Source: CAWDLX01 sp963753485
GTDB lineage: Bacteria; Actinomycetota; Actinomycetes; Mycobacteriales; Micromonosporaceae
Assembly: GCA_963753485.1 (NCBI GenBank)
Contig: CAVWCL010000018.1
Location: forward strand, 1-64,000
Direction: 5' to 3'
DNA: 64,000 nucleotides
The notes under the pieces: generated by a model
Told to the model about the DNA's origin: nothing
The model's input: the letters and a program-made list of their open reading frames with translations, nothing else
Databases searched by the model: none
Part shown: positions 6,792 through 14,959 of the stretch, one piece after another
Numbering within the stretch: the first letter of the stretch is position 1
Layout: the number at the start of each line of letters is the position of its first letter
Position numbers and translations under genes: made by a program

Positions 6792-7510
6792 CCGTGCAAG
6801 CCGCACTCGGTCTTGTCGAACCCCGCCCACCGCCCGGCGCGCGGATCCTCGCCCGGCGTCACCCGGCGGGTGCACGGCCAGCAGCCCACCGAGCCGTAAC
6901 CCTCGTGCAGCAGCTCGTTCACCGGTACCCGCCAGCGCTCGACATAAGCGGCCACGTCGGCGTCGCTCCAGCGCGCCAGCGGGGCGAGCTTGACCTTGCC
7001 GCGGACCCGGTCGACATCGACCTCGCGGACGCCGGCGCGGGCTGCGGTCTCCCCCCGGCGCACCCCGGCCGCCCAGGCGTCGTAGCCGGCCAGCGCCCGG
7101 TCCAAGGGCTCCACCTTGCGCATCGCGCAGCAGGCGTCCGGATCCCGGGAAAAGAGCCGCGGGCCGTGATCTCCGTCCTGCTGGCCCACCGTCCGCAGTG
7201 GTCGGATCGAGAGCACCCGTACCGGCAGGGCGGCCACCTGCTCGCGTACCCGCAGGGTCTGGTCGAAGTGCAGGCCGGTGTCGAGGAACACCACGTCGAC
7301 GCCGGGCGCCACCCGGGAGGCGAGATGGGCCAGCACCCCGTCCGCCATCGAGCTGGTGACGCAGAACCGGGATCCGAACCGGTCGGCTGCCCACTCGATC
7401 ACGGCCTCAGCCCGGGCACCATCCAGGGTGGACTGTGCCGCCAATGCGATCTCGGCGAGCTCATCCACCGGCGTCGCCAACGTCACCGGACTGCGCAGCA
7501 ACGTACTCAT
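6788..7510 (-). CDS. cysH: Adenylyl-sulfate / phosphoadenylyl-sulfate reductase
   Basis: A 240-residue reductase that turns activated sulfate into sulfite using thioredoxin. Residues 30-60 hold the PP-loop-like nucleotide site (VTSSMADGVLAHL), followed by VVFLDTGLHFDQT. CCAMRKVEPL and GCWPCTRRV supply the two cysteine pairs that hold a [4Fe-4S] cluster, which points to APS rather than PAPS as substrate, as in other actinobacteria. KTECGLHG at the end carries the catalytic cysteine. The start at 7510 is supported by GGAGGAGAG upstream and by the ATGA overlap with the preceding zinc-ribbon gene. It is the third gene of the sirA operon. Confidence 0.92.
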   Translation of the reverse strand: MSTLLRSPVTLATPVDELAEIALAAQSTLDGARAEAVIEWAADRFGSRFCVTSSMADGVLAHLASRVAPGVDVVFLDTGLHFDQTLRVREQVAALPVRVLSIRPLRTVGQQDGDHGPRLFSRDPDACCAMRKVEPLDRALAGYDAWAAGVRRGETAARAGVREVDVDRVRGKVKLAPLARWSDADVAAYVERWRVPVNELLHEGYGSVGCWPCTRRVTPGEDPRAGRWAGFDKTECGLHG

Positions 7511-7680
7511 CGACTCTCCTCCCGTCGCGGGCCCGAGCGCAGCCCGAGCAGCTTCACCGCGAAGACACGGGTGCACTCCCGGCACTCCCACGCCCCGTGC
7601 TGGTCCTCGAACGGGCGCAGGTCCTCACCCGCGCAGTACGGGCAGTGGTAGACCACCGTGCGCGATGTCGGCTCGGTCAT
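7507..7680 (-). CDS. Small zinc-ribbon protein of the sulfite reductase operon
   Basis: A 57-residue protein (MTEPTSRTVVYHCPYC...) with two Cys pairs, CPYC and CREC, about 20 residues apart, forming a zinc ribbon. Small proteins of this kind often sit between sirA and cysH in actinobacteria; the role is unknown to me. The start at 7680 is set by an ATGA overlap with sirA, and its own stop overlaps the cysH start in the same way, so it is translated as part of the operon. It could be an electron-transfer or assembly partner of the two iron-sulfur reductases; that is only inference from context. Confidence 0.8.
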   Translation of the reverse strand: MTEPTSRTVVYHCPYCAGEDLRPFEDQHGAWECRECTRVFAVKLLGLRSGPRREESR

Positions 7681-9362
7681 CGCAGCAGCCCCTCGTCCGC
7701 GTGCAGCACCCACTGCGCGAACGACTCGCCGCCGGCCCGGCCGCCGAGGTAGTTGCGGGCCACCCGCTCCACGTACCCGGGCAGGTCCTCGGCGGTGGTC
7801 CTGAGGCCGCGCAGCTTTCGCCCGAAGCCGGCATCCTGGCCGGCGGCGAGGGCGAGCCCGCCGCCCAGATGGATCTGGAAGCCCTCGACCAGGGCGCCGT
7901 CCGGGCCCGGCACCAGTTGACCCTTGAGCCCGATGTCGGCCACCTGGGTGCGGGCACAGGCGTTGGGACAGCCGTTGACATTGATGGTGATCTCGACGGC
8001 GAGGTCGGCCAGCGTCGCCTCGAGGTGAGCCACGACCTGCGCCGCCCGTGCCTTCGTCTCCACGATCGCGAGCTTGCAGAACTCGATGCCGGTGCAGGCC
8101 ATCGTGGACCGGCGCCAGGTCGACGGCCTCGACTGCAGGCCCGCCGCGTGCAGCGCGGCCGCGGCCGAGTCCACCCTGGACGGTTCCAGGTCGAGCACCA
8201 GCAGCTTCTGGTACGGCGTGAGGCGCACCCGCGCACTACCGTGGGCCTCGGCGGTGTCGGCCACCCGGGCCAGGGTCGACCCGCTCACCCGTCCGGCCAC
8301 CGGGGCGACACCCAGATACCGCCGCCCGTCGCGCTGGCGGTGCACGCCGACGTGGTCGACCGGGTTCGCCGGCAGCCGGGGCGGCGGGCCGTCGGGCAGT
8401 ACGCGGTGCAGGTACTCGCCCTCCAGCACGTCGCGGAAGCGGCGCACGCCCCAGTCGGCCACCAGGAACTTCAGCCGGGCCCGGTTGCGCAGGCGCCGGT
8501 AGCCGTAGTCCCGGAACAGGCCGACCACGCCGGCCCAGACCGCGTCCACGTCGGCCAGCGGCACCCAGGCGCCGAGGCGCTGGGCGAGCATCGGGTTGGT
8601 GGACAGCCCACCGCCGACCCACACGTCGAACCCCGGCCCGAGCTCGGGGTGCACCACGCCGAGGAAGGCGAGATCGTTGGCCTGGTACGGCACATCGGGC
8701 AGCCAGGCGACGACCGACTTGAACTTGCGTGGCAGATTCGACATCGACTCGTCGCCGAGGTACCGCTCGACGATCGCGTGGATCGCCGGCGTCGCGTCGA
8801 GCACCTCGTCGGCCGCGATCCCGGCGACCGGGCTGCCGAGCACCACCCGCGGGGTGTCACCGCACGCCTCGGCGGTGGTCAGTCCGACCGCCTCCAGCTC
8901 CCGCCAGATCGCCGGCACATCTTCGATCCGCACCCAGTGCAGCTGGACGTTCTGCCGGTCGGTGAGGTCGGCCGTGTCCCGGGCGTACCGGGTCGAAACC
9001 AACGCGATCGCGCGCAGCTGCGCGAGGTCGAGCTGGCCGCCGTCCACCCGTACCCGCAGCATGAAGTACTCGTCGTCGAGCTCATGCGGCTCCAGCACCG
9101 CCGTCCGGCCGCCGTCGATGCCCGGCCGGCGCTGGGTGTACAGCCCCCACCACCGCATCCGACCCCGCAGATCCGCCGGATCGATGCTGGCGAACCCGCG
9201 GTGGGCGTAGACAGACTCGATGCGGGCCCGCACGTGCAGCCCATCGTCGTCCTTCTTGGTGCGCTCGTTGGGGTTGAGCGGCTCGCGGTGGCCGAGGGCC
9301 CACTGTCCCTCGCCGCGCGGCCGGCGATCGGGGCGGGCCGGGGGCGCACTGGTGACCGACAT
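7677..9362 (-). CDS. sirA: Ferredoxin-dependent sulfite (nitrite/sulfite) reductase
   Basis: A 561-residue siroheme/[4Fe-4S] enzyme that reduces sulfite to sulfide with six electrons. It has the two-fold repeat of the family: WGLYTQRRPG and TDRQNVQLHW near the N-terminus, EACGDTPRVVLGSPVAG in the middle, and the cluster cysteines in TACTGIEFCKLAIVETK and NVNGCPNACARTQ (C-x5-C and C-x3-C). Tyr of WGLY and Cys of EACGD correspond to the crosslinked pair of mycobacterial NirA. The position next to cysH and sirB makes sulfite the natural substrate. The ATG at 9362 follows TTAGGAGGA, which is partly hidden in a hairpin. A Cys-ending leader peptide lies 110 bases upstream. Confidence 0.93.
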   Translation of the reverse strand: MSVTSAPPARPDRRPRGEGQWALGHREPLNPNERTKKDDDGLHVRARIESVYAHRGFASIDPADLRGRMRWWGLYTQRRPGIDGGRTAVLEPHELDDEYFMLRVRVDGGQLDLAQLRAIALVSTRYARDTADLTDRQNVQLHWVRIEDVPAIWRELEAVGLTTAEACGDTPRVVLGSPVAGIAADEVLDATPAIHAIVERYLGDESMSNLPRKFKSVVAWLPDVPYQANDLAFLGVVHPELGPGFDVWVGGGLSTNPMLAQRLGAWVPLADVDAVWAGVVGLFRDYGYRRLRNRARLKFLVADWGVRRFRDVLEGEYLHRVLPDGPPPRLPANPVDHVGVHRQRDGRRYLGVAPVAGRVSGSTLARVADTAEAHGSARVRLTPYQKLLVLDLEPSRVDSAAAALHAAGLQSRPSTWRRSTMACTGIEFCKLAIVETKARAAQVVAHLEATLADLAVEITINVNGCPNACARTQVADIGLKGQLVPGPDGALVEGFQIHLGGGLALAAGQDAGFGRKLRGLRTTAEDLPGYVERVARNYLGGRAGGESFAQWVLHADEGLLR

Positions 9363-9365
9363 CGA

Positions 9366-9383
9366 CGTCCTCCTAAGGAGACG
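9366..9383 (-). promoter_or_regulatory. Hairpin sequestering the sirA ribosome binding site
   Basis: On the minus strand, cgtctcc-tta-ggaggacg folds into a 7-bp stem with one bulged G; the AGGAGG of sirA is one arm. It ends three bases before the sirA ATG. It lies 90 bases downstream of the leader-peptide stop codon, so translation of the leader could affect it. Confidence 0.5.
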
Positions 9384-9472
9384 GACGCGAACAGCCACCG
9401 AGGGTCAGGACGTACAGACAGGACCGGTCCGGCGAGGTCGCGTCCGTAGACGCGGGGAAACGGGCGGGAGCG

Positions 9473-9562
9473 TCAGCAGTCCGCCGGACAGATCGCGCTG
9501 CGTACTCGGCCGTAGTCGACGTGGCGGCGAGCCACGAAGCGGCGCACGACAGCGGAGGTCAC
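9473..9562 (-). CDS. Leader peptide of the sulfite reductase operon (RRHVD type, Cys-ending)
   Basis: A 29-residue reading frame starting GTG at 9562. It contains ARRHVDYGRVRSAIC and ends in Cys just before TGA, with a second Cys four residues earlier. The RRHVDxxRVxSAxC pattern is typical of the short leader peptides in front of cysteine and sulfur assimilation operons in actinobacteria; related Cys-rich leaderless frames in mycobacteria act as cysteine-responsive attenuators. No Shine-Dalgarno sequence precedes it, consistent with leaderless translation, although I cannot point to a convincing -10. A later GTG at 9535 gives a 20-residue version. Low cysteine would stall ribosomes on the last codons and alter folding ahead of sirA. 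Confidence 0.75.
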   Translation of the reverse strand: MTSAVVRRFVARRHVDYGRVRSAICPADC

Positions 9563-9647
9563 CCATCGATGGTCCCACAGTGCCGGGCAGGCCGCGAGAG
9601 TGACGCCCGCCACCCTCGCGTGTCAGCCACGCCAGATCCCGACCCCG

Positions 9648-9709
9648 CGTGTTTGCAAGGGCACCCTTTACCACTGAATGCGTTAGTGGGGTGCCCTTCC
9701 TAACACACG
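9648..9709. repeat. Dispersed hairpin element (aagggcaccc family), copy C
   Basis: Arms contain aagggcaccc / gggtgccctt with partly mismatched outer parts and a centre taccactgaatgcgtta. Related copies are at 40657-40716 and 55722-55777. It lies eight bases beyond the stop of the sensor kinase gene and upstream of the sir leader, and probably terminates the kinase transcript. The rest of 9563-9647 must hold the sir promoter; none is obvious. Confidence 0.75.
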
Positions 9710-9716
9710 GGCGGCG

Positions 9717-11228
9717 TCAGCGGCGGGCGGCGAGTGGCACCACCACGACCGCCTCGGTACCACCGCCGGGGCGCCCCCGCATCTCGATCGAGCCGCGCAG
9801 CTCACCGCGAGCCAGGGTCCGGACGATCTGCAGCCCCAGCCGGTCGGCGGCATCGAGGTCGAAGTCGTCCGGCAGGCCACGCCCGGTATCCGCGACGCTC
9901 ACGTGCAACTGCCGGCGCACCCGGTGGGCCGAGATGACGACCTCGCCGTCGCTACCGCCGGCGAAGCCGTGCTCGACCGCGTTGAGGAGCAGCTCGTTGA
10001 GGACCATCGCCAGCGGGGTGGCCACCTCGGCCGGCAACACCCCGAAGGAGGAGTCCCGGCGCAGGTGCACCTTCGTCTCGGGGGCAGCCACTTCGACGGC
10101 GGCGGCGGCCACCCGGTCGACGATCGTGTCGAACTCCACCGCCTCCCCGGCCGACATCGAGAGCGTCTCGTGCACGATCGCGATCGACGCCACCCGCCGC
10201 ACCGACTCCTCCAGCGCCGCCCGGGCATCGGCCGAGCCGACCCGTCGGGCCTGCAGCCGCAGCAGCGCCGCCACCGTCTGCAGGTTGTTCTTCACCCGGT
10301 GGTGGATCTCCCGGATGGTGGCGTCCTTGGTGATGAGTTCCCGGTCGCGCCGGCGTACCTCGGTGATGTCACGCACCAGCACCAGTGCGCCGATCGGGAC
10401 TCCGGCCGGCAGCAACGGCAGTGCGCGCTGCAGCATCGTGGCACCACGGGCCGAGATCTCCTTGCGCGCGGGCGCCTGGCCACGCAGCGCCGACTCGATG
10501 CGCTCGGCCGCGTCGCCGCCCTCCAGCGGGTCGTCGGCGAGCCGGCTGGTCACCGCGGCGAGGTCCTCCCCCACGAGGTGCGCCGAGAGTCCCAGCCGTC
10601 GATAGGCCGACTGCGCGTTCGGGCTGGCGTAGGAGACCTTTCCGCTCACGTCGATGCGGATCAGCCCGTCGCCGACCCGTGGCGCCGAGGTGGTCTCCTC
10701 CGGCTGGCGCGGCGTCGGGAAGCTGCCGTCGGCGACCATCTGCGCCAGGTCGTCCGCCGCGGTCAGATAGTTCATCTCCAGCTGGCTCGGGGTACGGGCG
10801 GTGGAGAGGTTCGTGTCCCGTCCGACCACGGCGATCACGTCGACCTCGGCTCGGCGGCGCACCGGGATCGCCTCGTGCCGCGCCGGGGTGTCGCCGTACC
10901 ACACCGGGTCGCCCTCTCGCCAGATCCGGCCCTGCGTCTGGGCGATCGCCAGATGCTCGACCTCCGGTCCGGCCGCGATCCGACCGACGCTGTCGTCCTG
11001 GTACGCGGTGGGCGCCGTGGTCGGCCGGACCTGGGCCACGCAGACGAACTCCCGCTCCCCGCTTCCCGCCCCGCCCGGACGCGGGCGATCGACCGCAGCC
11101 CAGAGCAGCAGGTCGGCGAAGGAGAGGTCCGCGATCAGCTGCCAGTCACCGGCGAGGCGCTGCAGGTGCTCGATCTCGACCGGGCCGAGTCCGGTGTGCT
11201 CCTCGAGCAGGTCACGCAGCGTGGACAC
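9717..11228 (-). CDS. pdtaS: Cytoplasmic sensor histidine kinase (PdtaS-like, HisKA_2 family)
   Basis: A 503-residue kinase without membrane segments. Residues 1-150 are a GAF-like domain (EIEHLQRLAGDWQLIADLSFADLLLW), a PAS-like part follows (RIDVSGKVSYASPNAQSAYRRLG), then the HisKA_2 phospho-acceptor box IREIHHRVKNNLQTVAALLRLQARR, and a HATPase with LNELLLNAVEHGF (N box) and VADTGRGLPDDF (G1). This layout matches mycobacterial PdtaS, which signals to an ANTAR-type RNA-binding antiterminator, PdtaR. No response regulator is adjacent, which is also the case for pdtaS elsewhere. The GTG at 11228 is the start; a hairpin element follows the stop. Confidence 0.85.
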   Translation of the reverse strand: MSTLRDLLEEHTGLGPVEIEHLQRLAGDWQLIADLSFADLLLWAAVDRPRPGGAGSGEREFVCVAQVRPTTAPTAYQDDSVGRIAAGPEVEHLAIAQTQGRIWREGDPVWYGDTPARHEAIPVRRRAEVDVIAVVGRDTNLSTARTPSQLEMNYLTAADDLAQMVADGSFPTPRQPEETTSAPRVGDGLIRIDVSGKVSYASPNAQSAYRRLGLSAHLVGEDLAAVTSRLADDPLEGGDAAERIESALRGQAPARKEISARGATMLQRALPLLPAGVPIGALVLVRDITEVRRRDRELITKDATIREIHHRVKNNLQTVAALLRLQARRVGSADARAALEESVRRVASIAIVHETLSMSAGEAVEFDTIVDRVAAAAVEVAAPETKVHLRRDSSFGVLPAEVATPLAMVLNELLLNAVEHGFAGGSDGEVVISAHRVRRQLHVSVADTGRGLPDDFDLDAADRLGLQIVRTLARGELRGSIEMRGRPGGGTEAVVVVPLAARR

Positions 11229-11316
11229 AGGGCCAGCGTGACACAGTTCGCCGGCGTGACCCAGGCGGTGGGCGAGCAGGCCGCGCGCCGGGCTGCGATC
11301 GGCCGGCCGGCACGGT

Positions 11317-12360
11317 TCAGAGCGTCGCGGTCACCTTGTTCAGCCCCCGGGGCGCGTCCGGGTCCTCGCCCCGTGCCAGGGCCAGCGACCAGGCGAGGCG
11401 TTGCAGCGGCAGGATGTCCAGCAACGGCGCGACCCGCTCGTCCACCGCCGGGGTGGGGATGCGCAGCACCCGCCGCGAGCCCTCGCTGAGGTCCCCGCCG
11501 CCGGGTCCGACGACCACGAGGTCAGCCCCGCGACCACCGAGCCGGCTGAGCACCTCGTGCATCGACCGGCCACCGGGTCCGTCGCCGAGCACGGCAAGCA
11601 CCGGTACGTCGGGGTCGGCCAGAGCCAGCGGCCCGTGTAGCAGGTCCGCGCCGGAGAAGGCGAGCGCGGCCAGGTACGACGTCTCCATCAGCTTGAGCGC
11701 CGCCTCCCGGGCGGTGGGGTACGCGTATCCGCGCCCGGTCGTGACCACCTGGGTGGCGAAGCGGTACCGCTGCGCCAGCTCGACCGCGGCCGGATCGTCG
11801 AGGGTCCGCTGAGCCAGCCGGGGCAGGTCGGCCAGCTCCGTGAGGTCGGCCCCGCGTACCTGTTCGAAGAGGATGAGCAGGGCGAGCAGTTCGGCGGTGT
11901 AGGTCTTGGTCGCGGCCACCGCCCGCTCGGTGCCGGCCGCGATCTGCACCGCCAGCTCGGCCGCCTGCGCGAGCGGCGAGCCGGCGGCGTTGGTCACCGC
12001 GACGGTGAGCGCACCCTGCTCCCGGGCGACCCGCACCACCTCGGTCAGGTCGGGCGACTCGCCACTCTGCGACACCCCGATCACGAGGCACTCGCGCAGG
12101 TCGGGGCGGGCGCCGTACACCGTGATCGCGGATGGGGAGGCAAGCCCGGCCGGCAGGCCGAGGCGGATCTCGGCCAGGTACGCCCCGTAGAGCGCGGCGT
12201 GGTCGGAGGTCCCCCGTGCCGTGAAGATCACGTACCGGGGCCGGCGGGCCGCGATCCGGGCCGCCACCTCGGTGATCGCGGCGTGTTCGTCGAGCAGGCG
12301 GGCGAACACCGCAGGCTGCTCGGCGATGTCGGCCGCCATCCCCTGCCCGGCCGGCGCCAT
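11317..12360 (-). CDS. SIS-domain protein (glucosamine-fructose-6-phosphate aminotransferase isomerase-like)
   Basis: A 347-residue protein with two SIS (sugar isomerase) domains and no glutaminase domain. The first holds IFTARGTSDHAA and VIGVSQSGESPDLTEVV, the second TTGRGYAYPTAREAALKLME and GADLLHGPLAL. AATKTYTAELLAL also fits GlmS and AgaS-like proteins. It likely isomerises or deaminates an amino-sugar phosphate such as glucosamine-6-phosphate, but the substrate is not certain. The start at 12360 follows GGGAGG by seven bases. No sugar transporter or DasR-like site is seen nearby, so the pathway is open. Confidence 0.8.
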   Translation of the reverse strand: MAPAGQGMAADIAEQPAVFARLLDEHAAITEVAARIAARRPRYVIFTARGTSDHAALYGAYLAEIRLGLPAGLASPSAITVYGARPDLRECLVIGVSQSGESPDLTEVVRVAREQGALTVAVTNAAGSPLAQAAELAVQIAAGTERAVAATKTYTAELLALLILFEQVRGADLTELADLPRLAQRTLDDPAAVELAQRYRFATQVVTTGRGYAYPTAREAALKLMETSYLAALAFSGADLLHGPLALADPDVPVLAVLGDGPGGRSMHEVLSRLGGRGADLVVVGPGGGDLSEGSRRVLRIPTPAVDERVAPLLDILPLQRLAWSLALARGEDPDAPRGLNKVTATL

Positions 12361-12484
12361 CGGCCTCCCTCCCGGGTCACGTCGTGCTGCTCAGCGGTGC
12401 ACACCCTTGCACGCTCGCGCGCCGGTTCGCAAACAAACGCGCACCGCCCCCTCGCCAGGACTCGGCGCCGGGAGCGGCTCGCGG

Positions 12485-14074
12485 TCAGTCGAGGGCGGCG
12501 ACCAGGCTGGGCGGCTCGGCGTCCTCGGTCACCTCGACCTTTTGGATGGCGCCGCGCAGCGGGATCTCCTTGATGAAGAAGGCCAGTAGCGCGATGATCG
12601 CCGCGAACGGGATCGCCCATACAAAGACCGACGAGAGCGCGGTGGCGATGCCGTGGAAGAGCGCCTCGGTCGCCGACGCCGGCAGCAGCCGCAACCTGCT
12701 CGGGTCGACCTGGCCGCCACCGCTGGTGAGCCGGTCCGCCCCGGCGGCGCCGAGCGGCGACGCGGCGATGTCGTCGTGCAGCCGCCGTACGAAGATCGCG
12801 CCGAAGAGCGAGACGCCGAACGAGCCACCGATCGAGCGGAAGAAGGTCGCCGCGCTGCTGGCCACGCCGAGGTCCTTCTGGGCCACGCTGTTCTGGGCGA
12901 TGAGCATGGTGGTCTGCATGAGGAAGCCCATGCCAAGACCCAGCACGGACATGAACACCGCGAGCTGGAACTTGGTCGTGTGCATGTCCAGCAGTGAGAG
13001 CAGCACCATGCCGGCGGTCATGCCCAACCCGCCGATGACCGGGAAGACCTTGTACTTCCCGCTGCGGGTGATGACCTGGCCCACGAAGATCGACACGACC
13101 ATCATGGTCAGCATCATCGGCAGCAGGAGCAGGCCGCTGTTGGTGGCCGAGGAGCCCTGCACGGTCTGCTGGAACAGCGGCAGGAAGTTGATGGCCCCGA
13201 ACATGGCGAAGCCGAGCAGGAAGCCGATCGCCGAGACCAGGGTGAAGTTGCGGTTGCGGAACAGGTCCAGGGAAAGGATCGGCTCGGCGACCCGGCGCTC
13301 CACGAACGCGAACAGCACCAACGTCACCGCCGCGGTCACCGCCAGGCTGAGGATCGGCCACGAGCCCCACGCGTACTGCCCGCCACCCCAGGTCGTGATC
13401 AGCACGAGCGCGGTGATCCCGACGGAGAGCAGGGCGGCCCCGAGCCAGTCGATGCGGTGCTCGGTGCGGTACTTCGGCAGGTGCAGCCGGGCGATGAGCC
13501 AGACCAGCGCGACGCCGCCGAGCGGCAGGTTGACGTAGAAGGCCCAGCGCCAGTTCAGGTTGTCGGTGATGAAGCCGCCGGCCAGCGGGCCCGCGATCAT
13601 CGCCAGCGCCATCACGCCGGCCATCAGGCCCTGGTAGCGACCCCGCTCGCGGGGCGGAACCAGGTCACCGATGATCGCCATGGCACCGACGATCAGCCCA
13701 CCGGCGCCGAGACCCTGCAGTGCCCGGAACCCGATCAGCTCGTTCATCGAGGTCGACATTCCGGACAGGGCCGATCCGACCAGGAAGATGACGATGGCGG
13801 TGATGAAGATGTTCTTCCGCCCGTAGAGGTCGCCGATCTTGCCCCAGAGCGGGGTCGAGACGGTGGTGCCGAGCACGTACCCGGTTACCACCCAGGAGAG
13901 CCGGTCGAGCCCGCCCAACTCACCGACGATGTGCGGCATGGCGGTGCCGACGATCATGTTGTCGAGCATCGCGAGCATGATGGCGAGCATCAGCCCGGGC
14001 AGGACGATCATGACTTCGCGCCGGCGACCGGGCACGATCTCGGTGTCGGGCGTTGACATGGTCTCGGTTGACAC
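12485..14074 (-). CDS. DHA2-family multidrug efflux transporter (MFS, 14 TM)
   Basis: A 529-residue proton-driven drug exporter. The N-terminal half holds the antiporter motifs: LDNMIVGTAMPHIVGEL in helix 1, GKIGDLYGRKNIF (motif A) and MIAGPLAGGFITDN (motif C). About 14 membrane segments fit the EmrB/QacA family, with a final soluble tail (EVTEDAEPPSLVAALD). The GTG at 14074 is chosen for the upstream AGGGGGA. It is divergent from a TetR gene, and the 140-base gap has an inverted repeat spanning both promoters, so the TetR protein probably represses the pump and is released by a toxic ligand. The substrate is unknown. Confidence 0.88.
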   Translation of the reverse strand: MSTETMSTPDTEIVPGRRREVMIVLPGLMLAIMLAMLDNMIVGTAMPHIVGELGGLDRLSWVVTGYVLGTTVSTPLWGKIGDLYGRKNIFITAIVIFLVGSALSGMSTSMNELIGFRALQGLGAGGLIVGAMAIIGDLVPPRERGRYQGLMAGVMALAMIAGPLAGGFITDNLNWRWAFYVNLPLGGVALVWLIARLHLPKYRTEHRIDWLGAALLSVGITALVLITTWGGGQYAWGSWPILSLAVTAAVTLVLFAFVERRVAEPILSLDLFRNRNFTLVSAIGFLLGFAMFGAINFLPLFQQTVQGSSATNSGLLLLPMMLTMMVVSIFVGQVITRSGKYKVFPVIGGLGMTAGMVLLSLLDMHTTKFQLAVFMSVLGLGMGFLMQTTMLIAQNSVAQKDLGVASSAATFFRSIGGSFGVSLFGAIFVRRLHDDIAASPLGAAGADRLTSGGGQVDPSRLRLLPASATEALFHGIATALSSVFVWAIPFAAIIALLAFFIKEIPLRGAIQKVEVTEDAEPPSLVAALD

Positions 14075-14110
14075 GACAATCCCCCTACAAAGTCCCGGTG
14101 GCACCTACCT

Positions 14111-14166
14111 GCCGACCGGCTAGCTGACGACCGAAAACTACGGTAGGCTCGCACTAGCCGGCCGTC
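14111..14166. promoter_or_regulatory. Inverted repeat in the divergent pump/TetR promoter region
   Basis: gccgaccggctag (14111-14123) and ctagccggccgtc (14154-14166) are inverted copies with 11 of 13 matches, 30 bases apart. They flank the short stretch that must hold the two divergent promoters, so this is a likely TetR operator pair. Confidence 0.45.
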
Positions 14167-14214
14167 AAGTAAGTTTGCCCGATCGTGGCGGCGGCGGAGC
14201 GTGGGGAGCGTCAC

Positions 14215-14955
14215 ATGCCACAGCAGGACCGCGACCAGCAGGACGCGGCGGCCATCGCCGGCGGGCGTGAGGTCCTTCGTCAGGTCCGCGACGAGGGCCG
14301 CGAGGCGATCCGGGAGGCTCGCCGGGCGGTGCGCGACCGCAACCGGGACGCCCGCCAGCGCCTCCAGGCGGCCGCTCGTCAGCAGCGTCGCGACGAGCCG
14401 GAGGTACGAGCGAGCGACGGCGGCACCCGGTCGCGCATCCAGCACGTGGCGCTGGAGCTCTTCACCGAGAACGGCTACGAGGCGACCTCGCTCCGCGAGA
14501 TCGCCGAGCACCTGGGCGTGACCAAGGCCGCGCTCTACTATCACTTCCGGACCAAGGACGAGATCATCGAGAGCCTGATCGACGCCCGGATCGAGAAGAT
14601 CGGTGAGCTGGTCGACTGGGTGAAGGGCCAACCTCGTACCGTGGAAACCCGCCGCGAGCTCCTGCGCCGTTACTCCGAGCTGCTGCACGAGCAGGACCAC
14701 CACCAGCTGATGCGCTTCTTCGAGCGCAACCAGTCCTCGATGGGTCAGCTCAAGGCCGGCGCCACCATGCGGGAGCGGATGATGGCGATGCTCGACGCAA
14801 TCACCGAACCCGATTCGCCGCTCACCCAACAGGTTCGGCGCTCGATGGCGATCTTCGCGCTGCACTCGACCTGGTTCATCGTCCGGGATCCGGCCGTCGG
14901 GGATGACGAGCGGCGCGAAGCCGCCCTCGAGGTGGCGCTCGAGCTGGTGGAGTAG
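14215..14955 (+). CDS. TetR-family regulator with charged N-terminal extension
   Basis: A 246-residue regulator. The HTH occupies roughly residues 70-115 (TRSRIQHVALELFTENGYEATSLREIAEHLGVTKAALYYHFRTKDEII). The ligand domain follows, with HQLMRFFERNQSSM and a C-terminal dimer helix. It is unusual for the 65 residues before the HTH, rich in Arg, Asp, Glu and Gln with helical heptad character (LRQVRDEGREAIREARRAVR), perhaps a coiled coil or DNA-contact arm. The ATG at 14215 follows GGGGAG. It is divergent from the DHA2 pump, which it probably represses along with itself. Confidence 0.85.
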   Translation: MPQQDRDQQDAAAIAGGREVLRQVRDEGREAIREARRAVRDRNRDARQRLQAAARQQRRDEPEVRASDGGTRSRIQHVALELFTENGYEATSLREIAEHLGVTKAALYYHFRTKDEIIESLIDARIEKIGELVDWVKGQPRTVETRRELLRRYSELLHEQDHHQLMRFFERNQSSMGQLKAGATMRERMMAMLDAITEPDSPLTQQVRRSMAIFALHSTWFIVRDPAVGDDERREAALEVALELVE

Positions 14956-14959
14956 CCCC

